DNA of 64,000 nt from an uncultured Alphaproteobacteria bacterium (lineage in GTDB: Bacteria > Pseudomonadota > Alphaproteobacteria > Rhodobacterales > Rhodobacteraceae): positions 1 through 64,000 of the forward strand of contig CACJWR010000002.1 of the NCBI GenBank assembly GCA_902596985.1, given 5' to 3'. The notes below the pieces were generated by a model. The model did not search any database. It saw only the letters and a list, made by a program, of their open reading frames with translations, and was not told the DNA's origin. The position numbers and the translations under genes are program-made. Shown one piece after another: positions 53,456 through 63,033 of this stretch (position 1 is the first letter of the stretch; each line of letters starts with the position of its first letter).

Positions 53456-54610
53456 ATGAATATGCAAATTTCTGATTTAACCGATAAATTTATTCGAGAA
53501 GTCCGAGAGTATTATGGAAATGAGTTCATACCTCTTCACCGCCCTATTTTTGATGAAATAGAAAAACAGTATTTGTTTGATTGTATTGACAGTAATTTTG
53601 TTTCAAGTGCAGGAAAGGAAGTAGACTCTTTTGAAATGCAACTATGTGATATAACGTCATCCAAATATGCTAAATCAACTGTCAGTGGGACTGCAGCGCT
53701 ACACCTAGCTTTACACGCGCTTGGAGTAGGTTCAAATGATGAAGTTTTAACTCAACGTTTAAGCTTTGTCGCAACAGCAAATGCAATAAGCTATTGTAAT
53801 GCGGCACCTATATTTCTGGATGTAGAGCCAGAAACAGGAACTTTATGCCCACACTTACTTAGAGATTTTCTCGAGAAAAATACGAAAATTGATAACGGAG
53901 GGCGAAAAAATTTATCCACCGGTAAAAACATTGCTGCATGTGTTGTGATGCATACTTTTGGGCATCCGGCACGCATGCAAGAAATAAAGTCAATTTGTGA
54001 TGAATTTACTATTCCGCTTATTGAAGATGCTGCAGAAGCACTTGGGAGTTATATTGGCGAGGAGCATGTTGGAAAAAATTCACTACTTACAACATACAGC
54101 TTTAATGGTAATAAAATAATCACTACCGGAGGTGGTGGATGTGTAACGACAGATGACAGTCTGCTTGCCGAAAGAATAAGACATTTGGCGACAACAGCCA
54201 AGACCCCTCATCAATATGAATATTTTCATGATGAAATTGGCTTTAATTATCGCATGCCAAACCTCAACGCTTGCCTTGGTCTTGCTCAGTTAAAAAAACT
54301 AGATTATTTTTTAAACAATAAAAGAAAACTAGCTCTTATATATAAAAATTTATTTGAAAATAGTGGGGCTCATTTTTGGACAGAACGTGAAGGGTGTAAG
54401 AGTAATTATTGGTTAAATGCGATTAGTTTCAATACAAGCGAACAAAAACAATATTTCTTAGAAAAAACAAACAAAAAAGGAGTCATGACGAGGCCTGTTT
54501 GGACGTTACTAGACAAGCTACCTCATTTCGCATATTGTCATGTTCTCAAAACTGGTGTTGCCGAAAAAATTTATGATACAACAGTCAATATTCCATCGAG
54601 CGCGATATGA
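53456..54610 (+). CDS. LegC-type DegT/DnrJ/EryC1 sugar aminotransferase
   Basis: A 384-residue PLP enzyme. It begins with IPLHRPIFDEIEKQYLFDCI and SSAGKEVDSFE, has the PLP segment VSGTAALHLALHALG, IEDAAEALGS with the Asp that binds the pyridine N, and the catalytic Lys in SFNGNKIITTGGGGCV. The overall pattern is that of LegC-like aminotransferases making a 4-amino sugar from a 4-keto nucleotide sugar. The following acetyltransferase would acetylate the amine. The dehydratase needed upstream is not obvious in the window. Confidence 0.88.
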   Translation: MNMQISDLTDKFIREVREYYGNEFIPLHRPIFDEIEKQYLFDCIDSNFVSSAGKEVDSFEMQLCDITSSKYAKSTVSGTAALHLALHALGVGSNDEVLTQRLSFVATANAISYCNAAPIFLDVEPETGTLCPHLLRDFLEKNTKIDNGGRKNLSTGKNIAACVVMHTFGHPARMQEIKSICDEFTIPLIEDAAEALGSYIGEEHVGKNSLLTTYSFNGNKIITTGGGGCVTTDDSLLAERIRHLATTAKTPHQYEYFHDEIGFNYRMPNLNACLGLAQLKKLDYFLNNKRKLALIYKNLFENSGAHFWTEREGCKSNYWLNAISFNTSEQKQYFLEKTNKKGVMTRPVWTLLDKLPHFAYCHVLKTGVAEKIYDTTVNIPSSAI

Positions 54611-55263
54611 ATAAAAACAAGAAGTCACTTGTCATCGTGGGTGCAGGCGGACAGTGTAAAGTAATATTAGATAGTCTTAATTCTAACAATTATAATGAAG
54701 TATTTATCGAGGATAAATTTATCTCCACTGAAGCAATTTACGGATTTCCAGTTATCTCTAAAGCTGAAGATCTAGCAAATGCAAATATAGAATTTGTCGT
54801 GGCTATTGGAGATAATTTTTCTCGCTCAAAACTAGTCAGTGATTTACAGTTGCGGTTCGATAATATCAAGTTTGCCACAATTGTTCATCCTAAAGCATAC
54901 GTCGCTGCTTCAGCTACTCTGGGGGAAGGAACTGTCGTATGTGCGGGTAGCGTGGTCGGTGCAAATTCAAGGATTGAAGAACACGTAATAATCAATACGA
55001 ATAGCAGTGTAGACCATGATTGCCACCTCAAGCCTTTTTGTTCAATTGGTCCAAATTCAACTCTGGGCGGCAATACTTATATCGGAAATCTATCAGTTGT
55101 GGCCATATCAGCAACAATTTCTCATGGTGTGACCATAGCGGACAATGTAATTGTTGGTGCAAGTTCTCTCGTTTTACGAGATATTGCCTCGGATTGTACT
55201 GTTTGGAGGGGAATTCCTGCAAGAAAAATACGAAAGCGCGAGATTGATGAAAAATACTTATGA
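54607..55263 (+). CDS. pglD: PglD-like sugar N-acetyltransferase
   Basis: A 218-residue left-handed beta-helix acetyltransferase. The N-terminal domain has VIVGAGGQCKVILDSL; the hexapeptide repeats run from about residue 95, with the catalytic His in NTNSSVDHDCHLKP and the CoA-binding turn GASSLVLRDI. It should acetylate the amino sugar made by the preceding aminotransferase, with which it overlaps by ATGA. Confidence 0.9.
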   Translation: MNKNKKSLVIVGAGGQCKVILDSLNSNNYNEVFIEDKFISTEAIYGFPVISKAEDLANANIEFVVAIGDNFSRSKLVSDLQLRFDNIKFATIVHPKAYVAASATLGEGTVVCAGSVVGANSRIEEHVIINTNSSVDHDCHLKPFCSIGPNSTLGGNTYIGNLSVVAISATISHGVTIADNVIVGASSLVLRDIASDCTVWRGIPARKIRKREIDEKYL

Positions 55264-55933
55264 TAAACTGACAAGATTTTTCGATATATTGATTTGCATA
55301 ATTGCCATAATTTTTCTCTTACCAATTTTTCTGTTAGTGAGTTTGATTTTACGTTTTACGGGTGAAAATGAGGTGTTTTATTTGCAGGAGCGTGTGGGAC
55401 GTGAAAAAAATACTTTTTTTGTATATAAATTTGCTACTATGCTGAAGAATAGTCCTAATATTGGTGCTGGAGCGATAACGTTAAGAGGCGACCCAAGAGT
55501 ACTGCCTTTTGGAAAATTTTTACGCAAAACCAAAATTAATGAATTGCCACAATTATTAAATATCTTAAAGGGTGATATGAGTTTGGTAGGACCGAGACCG
55601 CTGATGAAAAAACAATTTAACTTCTATGACAAAAAAGATCAAAACCTTATATCGCTGATGCGTCCTGGTTTGACAGGGGTAGCATCAATTGTGTTCCGAG
55701 ATGAAGAAAAGTATTTTAACAATAAGACCGATCCAGATAAAATTTACCGAAAAAAAATTGCCCCATCAAAAGCAATTTTAGAGAGTTGGTTTTATAACAA
55801 CAGAACACTATGGTTATATTTTAAGTTGATTTTTCTTACCATAATAGCCGTACTCATACCAACGAAAGACTTTTTAAAAATTCTAGATGATGAAACGAAG
55901 GAGAAATTAAGAGATGTACTGCAAAAACCTTGA
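55247..55933 (+). CDS. PglC-like initiating sugar-phosphate transferase
   Basis: A 228-residue monotopic polyprenyl-phosphate phosphoglycosyltransferase. A single membrane helix/hairpin (DILICIIAIIFLLPIFLLVSLIL) is followed by YLQERVGREKNTFFVYKFATML, KTKINELPQLLNIL with the catalytic acidic residue, and GDMSLVGPRPL. It puts the first sugar phosphate on the lipid carrier. The track's start at 55151 is inside pglD; the ATG at 55247 places the membrane segment at the N terminus as in the family. In place of the usual Asp-Glu catalytic dyad the sequence reads Asn-Glu (INELPQ). Confidence 0.9.
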   Translation: MKNTYDKLTRFFDILICIIAIIFLLPIFLLVSLILRFTGENEVFYLQERVGREKNTFFVYKFATMLKNSPNIGAGAITLRGDPRVLPFGKFLRKTKINELPQLLNILKGDMSLVGPRPLMKKQFNFYDKKDQNLISLMRPGLTGVASIVFRDEEKYFNNKTDPDKIYRKKIAPSKAILESWFYNNRTLWLYFKLIFLTIIAVLIPTKDFLKILDDETKEKLRDVLQKP

Positions 55934-56612
55934 TAAATTTTTGGATGAACTGCTAGTAGCAGGGTCAGTCAAACTTCCATCAGTAAAAAAAGCGAGTTGG
56001 AGAGCTACTACTTATAACGACTGCCTATTTGAACTAGGCGATAGGTCATATGGCGAGAACTTAGCTGCTAATATGACATTTCTTAAACATACAGAAATAC
56101 TTACAGACTTGTTACCAAAGTTGTCTAATATTGCGAAGAAAAAATTTAATATAAAAGTTTTAGAAAGCAACATATATAATGTTTGTCGTTTAGTACGACC
56201 AGGCGATATTTCAGAGGGATATCGAGGACATTTTGACTCTCATTTGTTTACGTTAGTAACTCCAATAAACATTCCAGATTTTAAAAATGTTCGTAATGGT
56301 GGACAATTACACTATTTTCCGATGGCTCGGAGTCAGCCAAAAAATGAGCTTCAGAACATTATTGGGAAAGCACTATATAAACGTCATAATTCAGAAATTG
56401 GTTTTGAAAGACTGGCTGAAAGAAAAACAAGGTTAATCGACAGCTTTCAAGATTACCGCCCACTATTGTTCCTAGGTAACACTACCTTTCATGGAAATGC
56501 ACCTGTACAAGCAGACTCAAAAGAAAATCGTATGACTATTCTTACCCATTTCTTCGATCCATCACCGAAATACGGTGCTGGAGCAATCATGCGTAAGTTA
56601 AGACGTCGCTAA
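55914..56612 (+). CDS. 2OG-Fe(II) oxygenase-like protein
   Basis: A 232-residue protein with an apparent Fe(II)/2-oxoglutarate site: His-x-Asp in YRGHFDSHLFTL (about residue 103), the distal His in TTFHGNAPV and Arg in NRMTILTHFFD about ten residues later. This fits a prolyl-hydroxylase-like (2OG-FeII_Oxy) fold. It overlaps the 3' end of the PglC-like gene by 20 bases and is the last gene of the locus, so it may hydroxylate a sugar or lipid component; that is inference. Confidence 0.72.
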   Translation: MYCKNLDKFLDELLVAGSVKLPSVKKASWRATTYNDCLFELGDRSYGENLAANMTFLKHTEILTDLLPKLSNIAKKKFNIKVLESNIYNVCRLVRPGDISEGYRGHFDSHLFTLVTPINIPDFKNVRNGGQLHYFPMARSQPKNELQNIIGKALYKRHNSEIGFERLAERKTRLIDSFQDYRPLLFLGNTTFHGNAPVQADSKENRMTILTHFFDPSPKYGAGAIMRKLRRR

Positions 56613-56645
56613 TATTTGATTTCGTTTTAATTAAAACTTCTTTAA

Positions 56646-56905
56646 ACAAATCGGAATTGCATTTTTTTAAAACTCAAAAATTATCTAGGAAATGCAATCA
56701 AAAACAACTTAGAGTTTATACCAAAACTAGTGGAAATATTGTCAAAAGATGAAGACGAGAGAAATAAGCTATACTTATTTCACAGAACTTAGATCAATTT
56801 TTTGAGATTAGTGAAAGAATGATAGGCGAAGTTAAGAGTATAAAAGATAGGTATTTGGGAAACTGGAAAGAAATTGTGGCAATGACGGAATTTTCGTTTC
56901 TTTAG
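56646..56905 (+). pseudogene. decayed reading frame of unknown identity
   Basis: Within a 308-bp gap two coding-like frames join if one base is shifted near 56770: the first reads LGNAIKNNLEFIPKLVEILS and ends at a TAG; the second reads NLDQFFEISERMIGEVKS and ends with MTEFSFL and a TAG. Codon use looks coding. No start codon with a ribosome site was found. I do not recognise the protein. It looks like the tail of a lost gene at the boundary between the polysaccharide locus and the next module. Confidence 0.35.
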
Positions 56906-56920
56906 TTAAAAGGTCAATAG

Positions 56921-57304
56921 ATGAAAGAAGAAAAAATTGTTGTTTCCCATCTAAGAGACCAGGCTTGGAATAAAAACAAGGATGAGGGTAAATATAGATG
57001 GAAGTATATGACAGATAGTACCGAAATGAAAAGCCACGGGCTCTCTTGTGGAGTATTAGTTTTGCCTCCGGGAGAAGAACTGCCTCTTCATTACCATTCA
57101 CCTCAAGAAATCTATATTATTCGACGAGGTGAAGGTCTTTTCCTTTCCCCGTCATACACTAAAAAGGTTTGTAAAGATAGTTTTGTATATATTCCTCAAA
57201 ATTCTGAACATGGTTTGAAAAATACTGGCTTGGAAGATTTAGAAATATTATGGATTTTCCCAACTGATTGTTGGGATGAGGTAGAATATATTTTTAAAAA
57301 ATAG
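56921..57304 (+). CDS. cupin-domain protein
   Basis: A 127-residue single cupin. Motif 1 is PLHYHSPQEIYIIRRGEG (two His and a Glu for metal) and motif 2 is IPQNSEHGLKNTG (final His). It likely binds Fe or Mn. Substrate unknown; such proteins are often sugar isomerases, dioxygenases or sensors. The N-terminal part WKYMTDSTEM resembles cupins found with aromatic or sugar genes. ATG with AAGG upstream. Confidence 0.85.
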   Translation: MKEEKIVVSHLRDQAWNKNKDEGKYRWKYMTDSTEMKSHGLSCGVLVLPPGEELPLHYHSPQEIYIIRRGEGLFLSPSYTKKVCKDSFVYIPQNSEHGLKNTGLEDLEILWIFPTDCWDEVEYIFKK

Positions 57305-57354
57305 TAACTTTAATTATTTATCTTGGAGTCACCAGAAATAGAAAGAGTGTAGCT

Positions 57355-57642
57355 ATGGTCCGTCTAATCCTTTTTATAATAATAGCTATATTTGTAGTAT
57401 GGATACTACGACCATTTTTAGTAACCAAAGACAAAAACAAGAATAAAGATATGGTAGATAGGATCCTTGATTCTGACCAAAGCAACTTTAGGCAGAAAAA
57501 TAGCTTTCTGATAATAATTATTACTGTTTTTTTATTTGCCCTAGTGTTTTGGCTTTTACCAAAATTTGGAATTAATTTCTTCGCTATATTACAAAAGATA
57601 ATCCCCATAATATCTTCTCTGCGCGGTATCTTGCCATTTTAA
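57355..57642 (+). CDS. small two-helix membrane protein, unknown
   Basis: A 95-residue protein with an N-terminal helix (LILFIIIAIFVVWIL), a basic polar loop (residues 25-48), a second helix (FLIIIITVFLFALVFWLL) and a hydrophobic amphipathic tail. Both ends would lie on the same face. Conserved small proteins of this look are common in alphaproteobacteria, but I cannot name a function. Confidence 0.6.
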   Translation: MVRLILFIIIAIFVVWILRPFLVTKDKNKNKDMVDRILDSDQSNFRQKNSFLIIIITVFLFALVFWLLPKFGINFFAILQKIIPIISSLRGILPF

Positions 57643-57660
57643 ACTTTGTACTTGAATTGG

Positions 57661-57843
57661 TTACTTTTTGGGTTTTTTATCCTCAGCTTCGACTTGATCG
57701 AATATTTTTTCAATAGCTAAAAAGTCTGGTATCTTTTCTGATAGAAGCAAAATAATCTTAGCGTTTAACTGATGAATTTGTTGGTCATTGAGATCTTGAT
57801 AGAGGTTCACAAGTCTTGAGTAAAGTTCATCATTTAGTGGCAT
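57661..57843 (-). CDS. DUF2783-like small protein
   Basis: A 60-residue helical protein (MPLNDELYSRLVNLYQ... with a later run LLLSEKIPDFLAIEKIF). Its size, the MPL start and its place just downstream of an FAD hydroxylase and a metallo-hydrolase fit the DUF2783 family. Function is unknown; it may be a small subunit or stabiliser of the hydroxylase. It ends the leftward aromatic operon. Confidence 0.7.
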   Translation of the reverse strand: MPLNDELYSRLVNLYQDLNDQQIHQLNAKIILLLSEKIPDFLAIEKIFDQVEAEDKKPKK

Positions 57844-57871
57844 TTAATTTCTTGTTTCCCAAAAACTTAAT

Positions 57872-59500
57872 CTAGAGCATACATTTTTCTAATGTCTTTA
57901 TATTAATTTGTTTAAATATTCCTACAATATAGCCGTCCGGTCTAATAAGGTAATTCAGGTCACTTCTATATCTTTCCAAACCTTTACCTTGGAAGTCTGA
58001 AAAATTTACATCTTGATTAGTTTTTTCCCCTACACTTATAACGTTTAAATCAAAGGGAAACTCCATTTTAATTTCAGAAAATGATAGCAAATTATAGCTT
58101 TCAGAAATCAGATCTGTAAGAAATAATATATTTCCTTTTTTATCAAGAATGGGAAAATCTATATAAATAGACCCAAGCAAGGGATCATCTTTATACTCAT
58201 TAGTGAGCTTCAAGCCATGTAACTTATATGGAACAGAGAGCCTTCCTGAATTTATCAAATTTCGAGAAATTTGGTTACTTGTTGCTAGATCAAGAATCTG
58301 CTCACGAAAAACTTTAGCCATCTTATTTTTTGGAGTCATAAAATTAGTAGCTCTAGAGGAATTTGATATATTCTCCTTTGCAGCCTCAATTCGCTCATCG
58401 TTGTAAGTATTTAATATTTTAACTGATGAGTTGTTTTTTAAGATCGAAGCCAGTTTCCATCCTAGATTATCCACATCATGCATACCACCATTACCCCCCC
58501 TCGCCCCAAAAGGGCTTACCACGTGTGCACTGTCTCCAACAAAAATAATTCTATCAAAAACCATTTTTTCTAAACAAGCGCACTTAAATTTGTAAATACT
58601 CATCCAGTCAATCTCAAAATTATCAGACCTCACAACTTTTTTTATTCTTTTCCTCACTCTTTCAGGATCAAGCTCCTTTCTTTTATCAATATTTTCTTCA
58701 AGCTGTAAGTCTATTCGATAAATGTTTTCTGCCTGTTTATGTAATAAAGCCGATTGGCCTTCATGAAATGAAGGTGCAAACCAAAACCAACGTTCAGGCC
58801 GATCACTCTCAAAAGGTGGGGTGTCCATAAAAATATCTACAATTAAGAAATGCTCATCAAAGACCTCACCATCAAAAGAAAGATTCATTCGTTTTCTGGT
58901 TGGAGACTCTGCACCATCGCAAGCTACCATATAGAGTGATCTCAGATTATAATTGCCTTTGGGACAACTGACAGTGACATCAACATTTTCTCCATTTTGC
59001 TTATGATCAATAACTTCGCTACTAAACCTCAGATCAATATAGTCTTTTAGCTCAAAACATCTTTCAATTAAATATTCTTCTACGTAGTACTGTTGCAAAT
59101 TTATGAACGCCGGAAACTTTTGACCTTTATCTGGAAGCAAGTTGAATGAGAAAACTTCTTTATTTCCATTGAAAAGCCTACCCGTTTCCCAAGTAATTCC
59201 CTTTGCCATCATTTTCGAGGCGACCCCTAGTCGATCAAAAATTTCTAAAGTTCTCTTAGCCCAACAAATTGCTCTTGAACCAGTCGAAACAATATTATTG
59301 TCGTCCAAAAGGACGCTTTTTATACCTCTTTGAGCTAAATCAATCGCTAAGGACAAACCAATCGGTCCAGCACCCACAATGGCTACAGGATATACTTCCT
59401 GACTTCCCTCCAAAATCTCAGGTGGAATTTTAAATGGGAATTCCTTATAGTTATAATTTTTTGAAAAGTTTGCTGCACGATTCACTGTAATAAGTTCCAC
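57872..59500 (-). CDS. FAD-dependent aromatic hydroxylase (MhpA-like)
   Basis: A 542-residue class A flavoprotein monooxygenase. The FAD loop is VAIVGAGPIGLSLAIDLA, the ribose/FAD motif FVGDSAHVVSPFGARGGNGG, and there is a C-terminal thioredoxin-like part. It should hydroxylate an aromatic acid using NAD(P)H and O2. Because hmgA and fahA lie upstream on the same strand, a product leading to homogentisate (for example from a hydroxyphenylacetate) is plausible, not proven. It overlaps the metallo-hydrolase gene by 19 bases. Confidence 0.88.
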   Translation of the reverse strand: MELITVNRAANFSKNYNYKEFPFKIPPEILEGSQEVYPVAIVGAGPIGLSLAIDLAQRGIKSVLLDDNNIVSTGSRAICWAKRTLEIFDRLGVASKMMAKGITWETGRLFNGNKEVFSFNLLPDKGQKFPAFINLQQYYVEEYLIERCFELKDYIDLRFSSEVIDHKQNGENVDVTVSCPKGNYNLRSLYMVACDGAESPTRKRMNLSFDGEVFDEHFLIVDIFMDTPPFESDRPERWFWFAPSFHEGQSALLHKQAENIYRIDLQLEENIDKRKELDPERVRKRIKKVVRSDNFEIDWMSIYKFKCACLEKMVFDRIIFVGDSAHVVSPFGARGGNGGMHDVDNLGWKLASILKNNSSVKILNTYNDERIEAAKENISNSSRATNFMTPKNKMAKVFREQILDLATSNQISRNLINSGRLSVPYKLHGLKLTNEYKDDPLLGSIYIDFPILDKKGNILFLTDLISESYNLLSFSEIKMEFPFDLNVISVGEKTNQDVNFSDFQGKGLERYRSDLNYLIRPDGYIVGIFKQINIKTLEKCML

Positions 59501-60426
59501 ATTTCTTTATCTCGCTCAGCTGTCCAAATTCTAGGATTATCAATACCTTTTGCTTCATCAAAAGCCCTTGAGACATTAAACGGTAAACAATGCTCATAAA
59601 TAGCATAATCAGAAAACTTTTTATCACACTCATGTCTACAAGATGACATAGCTTCTTTTAAATCGCCACCTGCGTGAGCAATTTTTGAGACGGATCTAAA
59701 CGTTGACGTAACAAAGTCTTCTGTCAGTTCAATTGCATCATCTATTTGTCTTGGATCTGTTAGAGCATCACCCCTTCCAGGAACTAAAGAAACAGCCTGA
59801 AATCTTGCTATGTTTTTTAATGTAATGGGCCAATCTTGTAAATGCGCATCACCACAATAACAAGCCGACTTATATTCAACAATATCACCGGTAAATAATA
59901 CATTTGAGTCTGGCACATGAATAACAATATCTCCTGCAGTATGCGCTCTACCTAGAAAATATAAATCAACCTTTCGTTTGCCTAAAAATAATGACATTTT
60001 TTTATCAAATGTTGACGTTGGCCAAGTAAGCCCTGGGATCTCTTCATGTCCCTTAAATAGTCGGGGAAATCTGTCAAACTCACTATCCCAATCTTCTTGT
60101 CCTCTTTCTACAACCATTGCTCTTGCTTTGCTACTCATGATTATATTATTTGCCTTATACTCAGATGCACCTAGTACCCTAACAGCATGATAGTGCGACA
60201 AAACTAAGTGCGATATGGGTTTATCAGTAACAGACCTGACTTTTTGGATTACCTGTCTTGCTAAAGTTGGTGTTGCCTGCGCATCAATAACCATCACACT
60301 ATCATCACCAACTATTATGCCTGAATTTGGATCACCTTCAGCAGTAAAAGCAAAAAGATTATTACCTATTTCTTCAAATGAAATTTTTTTCTCATCTAAA
60401 TCATTTTGTGACGCAAATTTCTTCAT
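59482..60426 (-). CDS. metallo-beta-lactamase-fold protein with altered metal motif
   Basis: A 314-residue MBL-fold protein. The strand pattern and DSVMVIDAQATPTL, LSHYHAVRVLGAS, and LFTGDIVEYK are all in place, but the main motif HxHxDH reads HYHAVR, so the Asp and third His are missing. The later His are uncertain. This would remove part of the second metal site. I recall similar sequences next to FAD hydroxylases, so it may be a family feature. A hydrolase role on a ring-cleavage or thioester intermediate is a guess. Confidence 0.78.
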   Translation of the reverse strand: MKKFASQNDLDEKKISFEEIGNNLFAFTAEGDPNSGIIVGDDSVMVIDAQATPTLARQVIQKVRSVTDKPISHLVLSHYHAVRVLGASEYKANNIIMSSKARAMVVERGQEDWDSEFDRFPRLFKGHEEIPGLTWPTSTFDKKMSLFLGKRKVDLYFLGRAHTAGDIVIHVPDSNVLFTGDIVEYKSACYCGDAHLQDWPITLKNIARFQAVSLVPGRGDALTDPRQIDDAIELTEDFVTSTFRSVSKIAHAGGDLKEAMSSCRHECDKKFSDYAIYEHCLPFNVSRAFDEAKGIDNPRIWTAERDKEMWNLLQ

Positions 60427-60436
60427 TTTTTTCCTA

Positions 60437-61675
60437 TTAATTGATAATTCTTCCAGAACATGAACTAAATCCTATTTTAAACTTTTCTTCTGTTGCAGTT
60501 CCATTCAATACAACGGTATCGTTATCTTGTAGGAAATCACGTTTTTTCCCAGAGCTCAAAGCTATTTTTTCTCTTCCACCCCACGACAACTCTAACATGC
60601 AACCAAAACTTCCTTTTTCTATTCCAGAAATTGTTCCTGAACCCATCAAGTCTCCTATCGAGATACCACAACCAGTTGATGCGTGGTGTATAAGCTGTTG
60701 AACTGGAGAGTAATAGAGCTCTTTTGCATTGGTTTCCACTATATCGGTTTTCTTACCACCATGCTCGATTAAGGTTGCTTTTAGGTCTATATCGAAGACA
60801 AACGCTTTATCATCTTCAAAATATGGAAGCAATTGAAAGTCCCTTTTGGGAGGAGTTGTTTTAAATGGCTCAAGAGCTTCTGGAGTAACTATCCAGGGAC
60901 TAATACTCGTTCCAAATGACTTTGAAAGGAATGGGCCTAACGGTTGGTATTCCCAAGACTGTATGTCCCTGGCAGACCAATCGTTGAGCAAGACATACCC
61001 AAAAATTAAATTTTCTGCTCCTTCAAAATCTAATGTTTCACCAATTGGCAAACTACCACCTATCACTGTGCCCATCTCAAGTTCAAAATCAAGCTTCTTT
61101 GTTGGCTCAAATTTTACAATACCATTATTTTGGTCATAAATTTGTCCAGTTGGTCTTCGAATATCACTACCGGTTATCACTATAGATGAAGCGCGTCCAT
61201 TGTAAGCAACTGGTAAGTTATACCAATTTTTGGATAGCTCAGCATTCTCACCTCTAATAATTTTACTTGCATTGAGTGCATGATTTTTACAAGAGTAAAA
61301 GTCAGTATATTCTGAAACATTAAACGCTTTACTATTTGTACAGCTGTTTAGAGGTAAAAGACATCTTCTAACTTCGTTCATTTTTTTTGAGTTTTCTGCT
61401 AATAACTCCTGCAAAATTTTACGAATTTCCTTTCGAGTGCTTGAACCCTTCGACATAAAGGTGTTCAATAAAACGTTTTTAAATCCAAGGTCGGGTATAA
61501 GATCTAATTCCTCAGCGTAACTGAGGTTAAGAACCTGATCGCCAATTGCAGTAGCAGAAAAGCACTTCTGTTTACTTTTTTCGAAACAAACACCAAAAGG
61601 AAGATTATTTAGAGGGAAATCACAATCTCTATTATTTGCTGTCTTGACGAATGACTTAATTAAATCAAGCGACAC
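60437..61675 (-). CDS. fahA: fumarylacetoacetase
   Basis: A 412-residue enzyme for the last step of homogentisate breakdown, giving fumarate and acetoacetate. It has the N-terminal domain and the catalytic FAH domain with DYTDFYS-type segment (SEYTDFYSCKNHA), ELEMGTVIGG, GYVLLNDWSARDIQSWEY and GSGTISG. It starts with GTG whose first base is the last base of the hmgA stop (TAGTG), so translation is coupled. Confidence 0.95.
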   Translation of the reverse strand: MSLDLIKSFVKTANNRDCDFPLNNLPFGVCFEKSKQKCFSATAIGDQVLNLSYAEELDLIPDLGFKNVLLNTFMSKGSSTRKEIRKILQELLAENSKKMNEVRRCLLPLNSCTNSKAFNVSEYTDFYSCKNHALNASKIIRGENAELSKNWYNLPVAYNGRASSIVITGSDIRRPTGQIYDQNNGIVKFEPTKKLDFELEMGTVIGGSLPIGETLDFEGAENLIFGYVLLNDWSARDIQSWEYQPLGPFLSKSFGTSISPWIVTPEALEPFKTTPPKRDFQLLPYFEDDKAFVFDIDLKATLIEHGGKKTDIVETNAKELYYSPVQQLIHHASTGCGISIGDLMGSGTISGIEKGSFGCMLELSWGGREKIALSSGKKRDFLQDNDTVVLNGTATEEKFKIGFSSCSGRIIN

Positions 61676-63033
61676 TACCAGTTGCCTTCTGGGGTTCCAT
61701 TAAATTTTTTCTCAAGTCCAGTCCAACATCCCGCATAGTCATCCTGCAGTGGTGCTTCTTTTGCTGCAAATTCGGTAAGATGTTGAGGAAACCGTGACTC
61801 GAACATGAAAGTCATAGTATTTTCTAATTTTTGAGGCTCTAAATCACCGTTTGATGCCGATTCAAATGCATCTTTATCTGGGCCATGTGGTAGCATCATA
61901 TTGTGAAGACTTATCCCCCCAGGCATAAACCCAGTAGGTTTCGCATCGTATTTTCCTACAATATTTCCCATTAATTCGGACATAACATTTTTATGGTACC
62001 AAGGTGGTCTAAAAGTATTTTCAGCAACATTCCATCTATCTCTAAATAGAATAAAGTCGATATTTGCTGTTCCTTCAACTCCTGAAGGCGATGTTAGAAC
62101 TGTATAAATAGATGGATCGGGATGGTCGAATAATACGGCACTTACAGGGGAAAAATTCCTAAGATCATATTTCCATGGCGTATAATTTCCGTGCCAGGCA
62201 ACAATATCCAAAGGTGACCTCTCTATACGACACGAGTGAAATGACCCGCACCATTTTACCATAAGATTGCCCTCCTCTTCATTATCTTCATAATAAGCAT
62301 GTGGAACCTTAAAATCTCTAGAATTTGCAAGACAGTTAGCCCCTATAGGGCCTCTGTTCGGAAGAATAAATTTTTGACCATAGTTTTCGCAAACAAAACC
62401 ACGGCATATCTCATCTTGAAGTAATACTGAGAACACAAGCCCGCGTGGGATTAGCGCTATTTCACCTGGTACAATTTCAATTAACCCAAGCTCTGTTTTA
62501 AATACTAAACCGCCTAATTGTGGAACAACTAATAACTCACTATCAGCTGAATAAAAATAGTCTTTATCCATTGATTTATCAGCAACATAGACATGTGATG
62601 CCATTCCCGTCTGCATTCCGACATCCCCTGTAGTTGTAATAGTACGCATCCCCGCAATAAAAGTGCTTCCCGTTTTAGTAATAGGAATTGGATCCCATCT
62701 ATATTGACCGAGGCTTATAACATCGTCATTTATACTAGGTGCACTTTTCCAATATGGGAGACTAATTTTTTCTAACTTATTAAGATGCTTTACCGAAGGG
62801 TGTATCCTATAACACCATGTTCTCTCATTTCGTGCACGGGGTGCAGTAAAAGGAGTTCCTGATAATTGTTCAGCATACAAACCGTAAGCACACTTTTGTG
62901 GACTATTCATGCCCTGTGGTAGTGCTCCAGCGAGAGCCTCAGTTTCAAAGTCATTTCCAAAACCTGGCATATATTTAAATCTTAAATTAGTTTTTAATAC
63001 TTTAGTTCTAGATTTTACACTACCGTCTGGCAT
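61675..63033 (-). CDS. hmgA: homogentisate 1,2-dioxygenase
   Basis: A 452-residue ring-cleavage enzyme converting homogentisate to maleylacetoacetate with O2 and Fe(II). It opens with [19 protein letters not shown], has [28 protein letters not shown] and [15 protein letters not shown], all typical, with the iron-binding His/Glu in the C-terminal half. It is the first gene of the leftward operon hmgA-fahA-MBL-FAD hydroxylase-DUF2783. No maleylacetoacetate isomerase gene (maiA) is in the window. Confidence 0.96.
   Translation of the reverse strand: MPDGSVKSRTKVLKTNLRFKYMPGFGNDFETEALAGALPQGMNSPQKCAYGLYAEQLSGTPFTAPRARNERTWCYRIHPSVKHLNKLEKISLPYWKSAPSINDDVISLGQYRWDPIPITKTGSTFIAGMRTITTTGDVGMQTGMASHVYVADKSMDKDYFYSADSELLVVPQLGGLVFKTELGLIEIVPGEIALIPRGLVFSVLLQDEICRGFVCENYGQKFILPNRGPIGANCLANSRDFKVPHAYYEDNEEEGNLMVKWCGSFHSCRIERSPLDIVAWHGNYTPWKYDLRNFSPVSAVLFDHPDPSIYTVLTSPSGVEGTANIDFILFRDRWNVAENTFRPPWYHKNVMSELMGNIVGKYDAKPTGFMPGGISLHNMMLPHGPDKDAFESASNGDLEPQKLENTMTFMFESRFPQHLTEFAAKEAPLQDDYAGCWTGLEKKFNGTPEGNW

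Noticed and set aside
54943-54955. GCGGGTAGCGTGG as an ops element
   Set aside because: It is inside pglD, has an inserted G in the core and no intergenic context.
36049-56905. Shared 12-mer ATGACGGAATTT in the 36049 ORF and the decayed frame at 56882
   Set aside because: The match does not extend beyond about 12 bases, so common origin is not supported.
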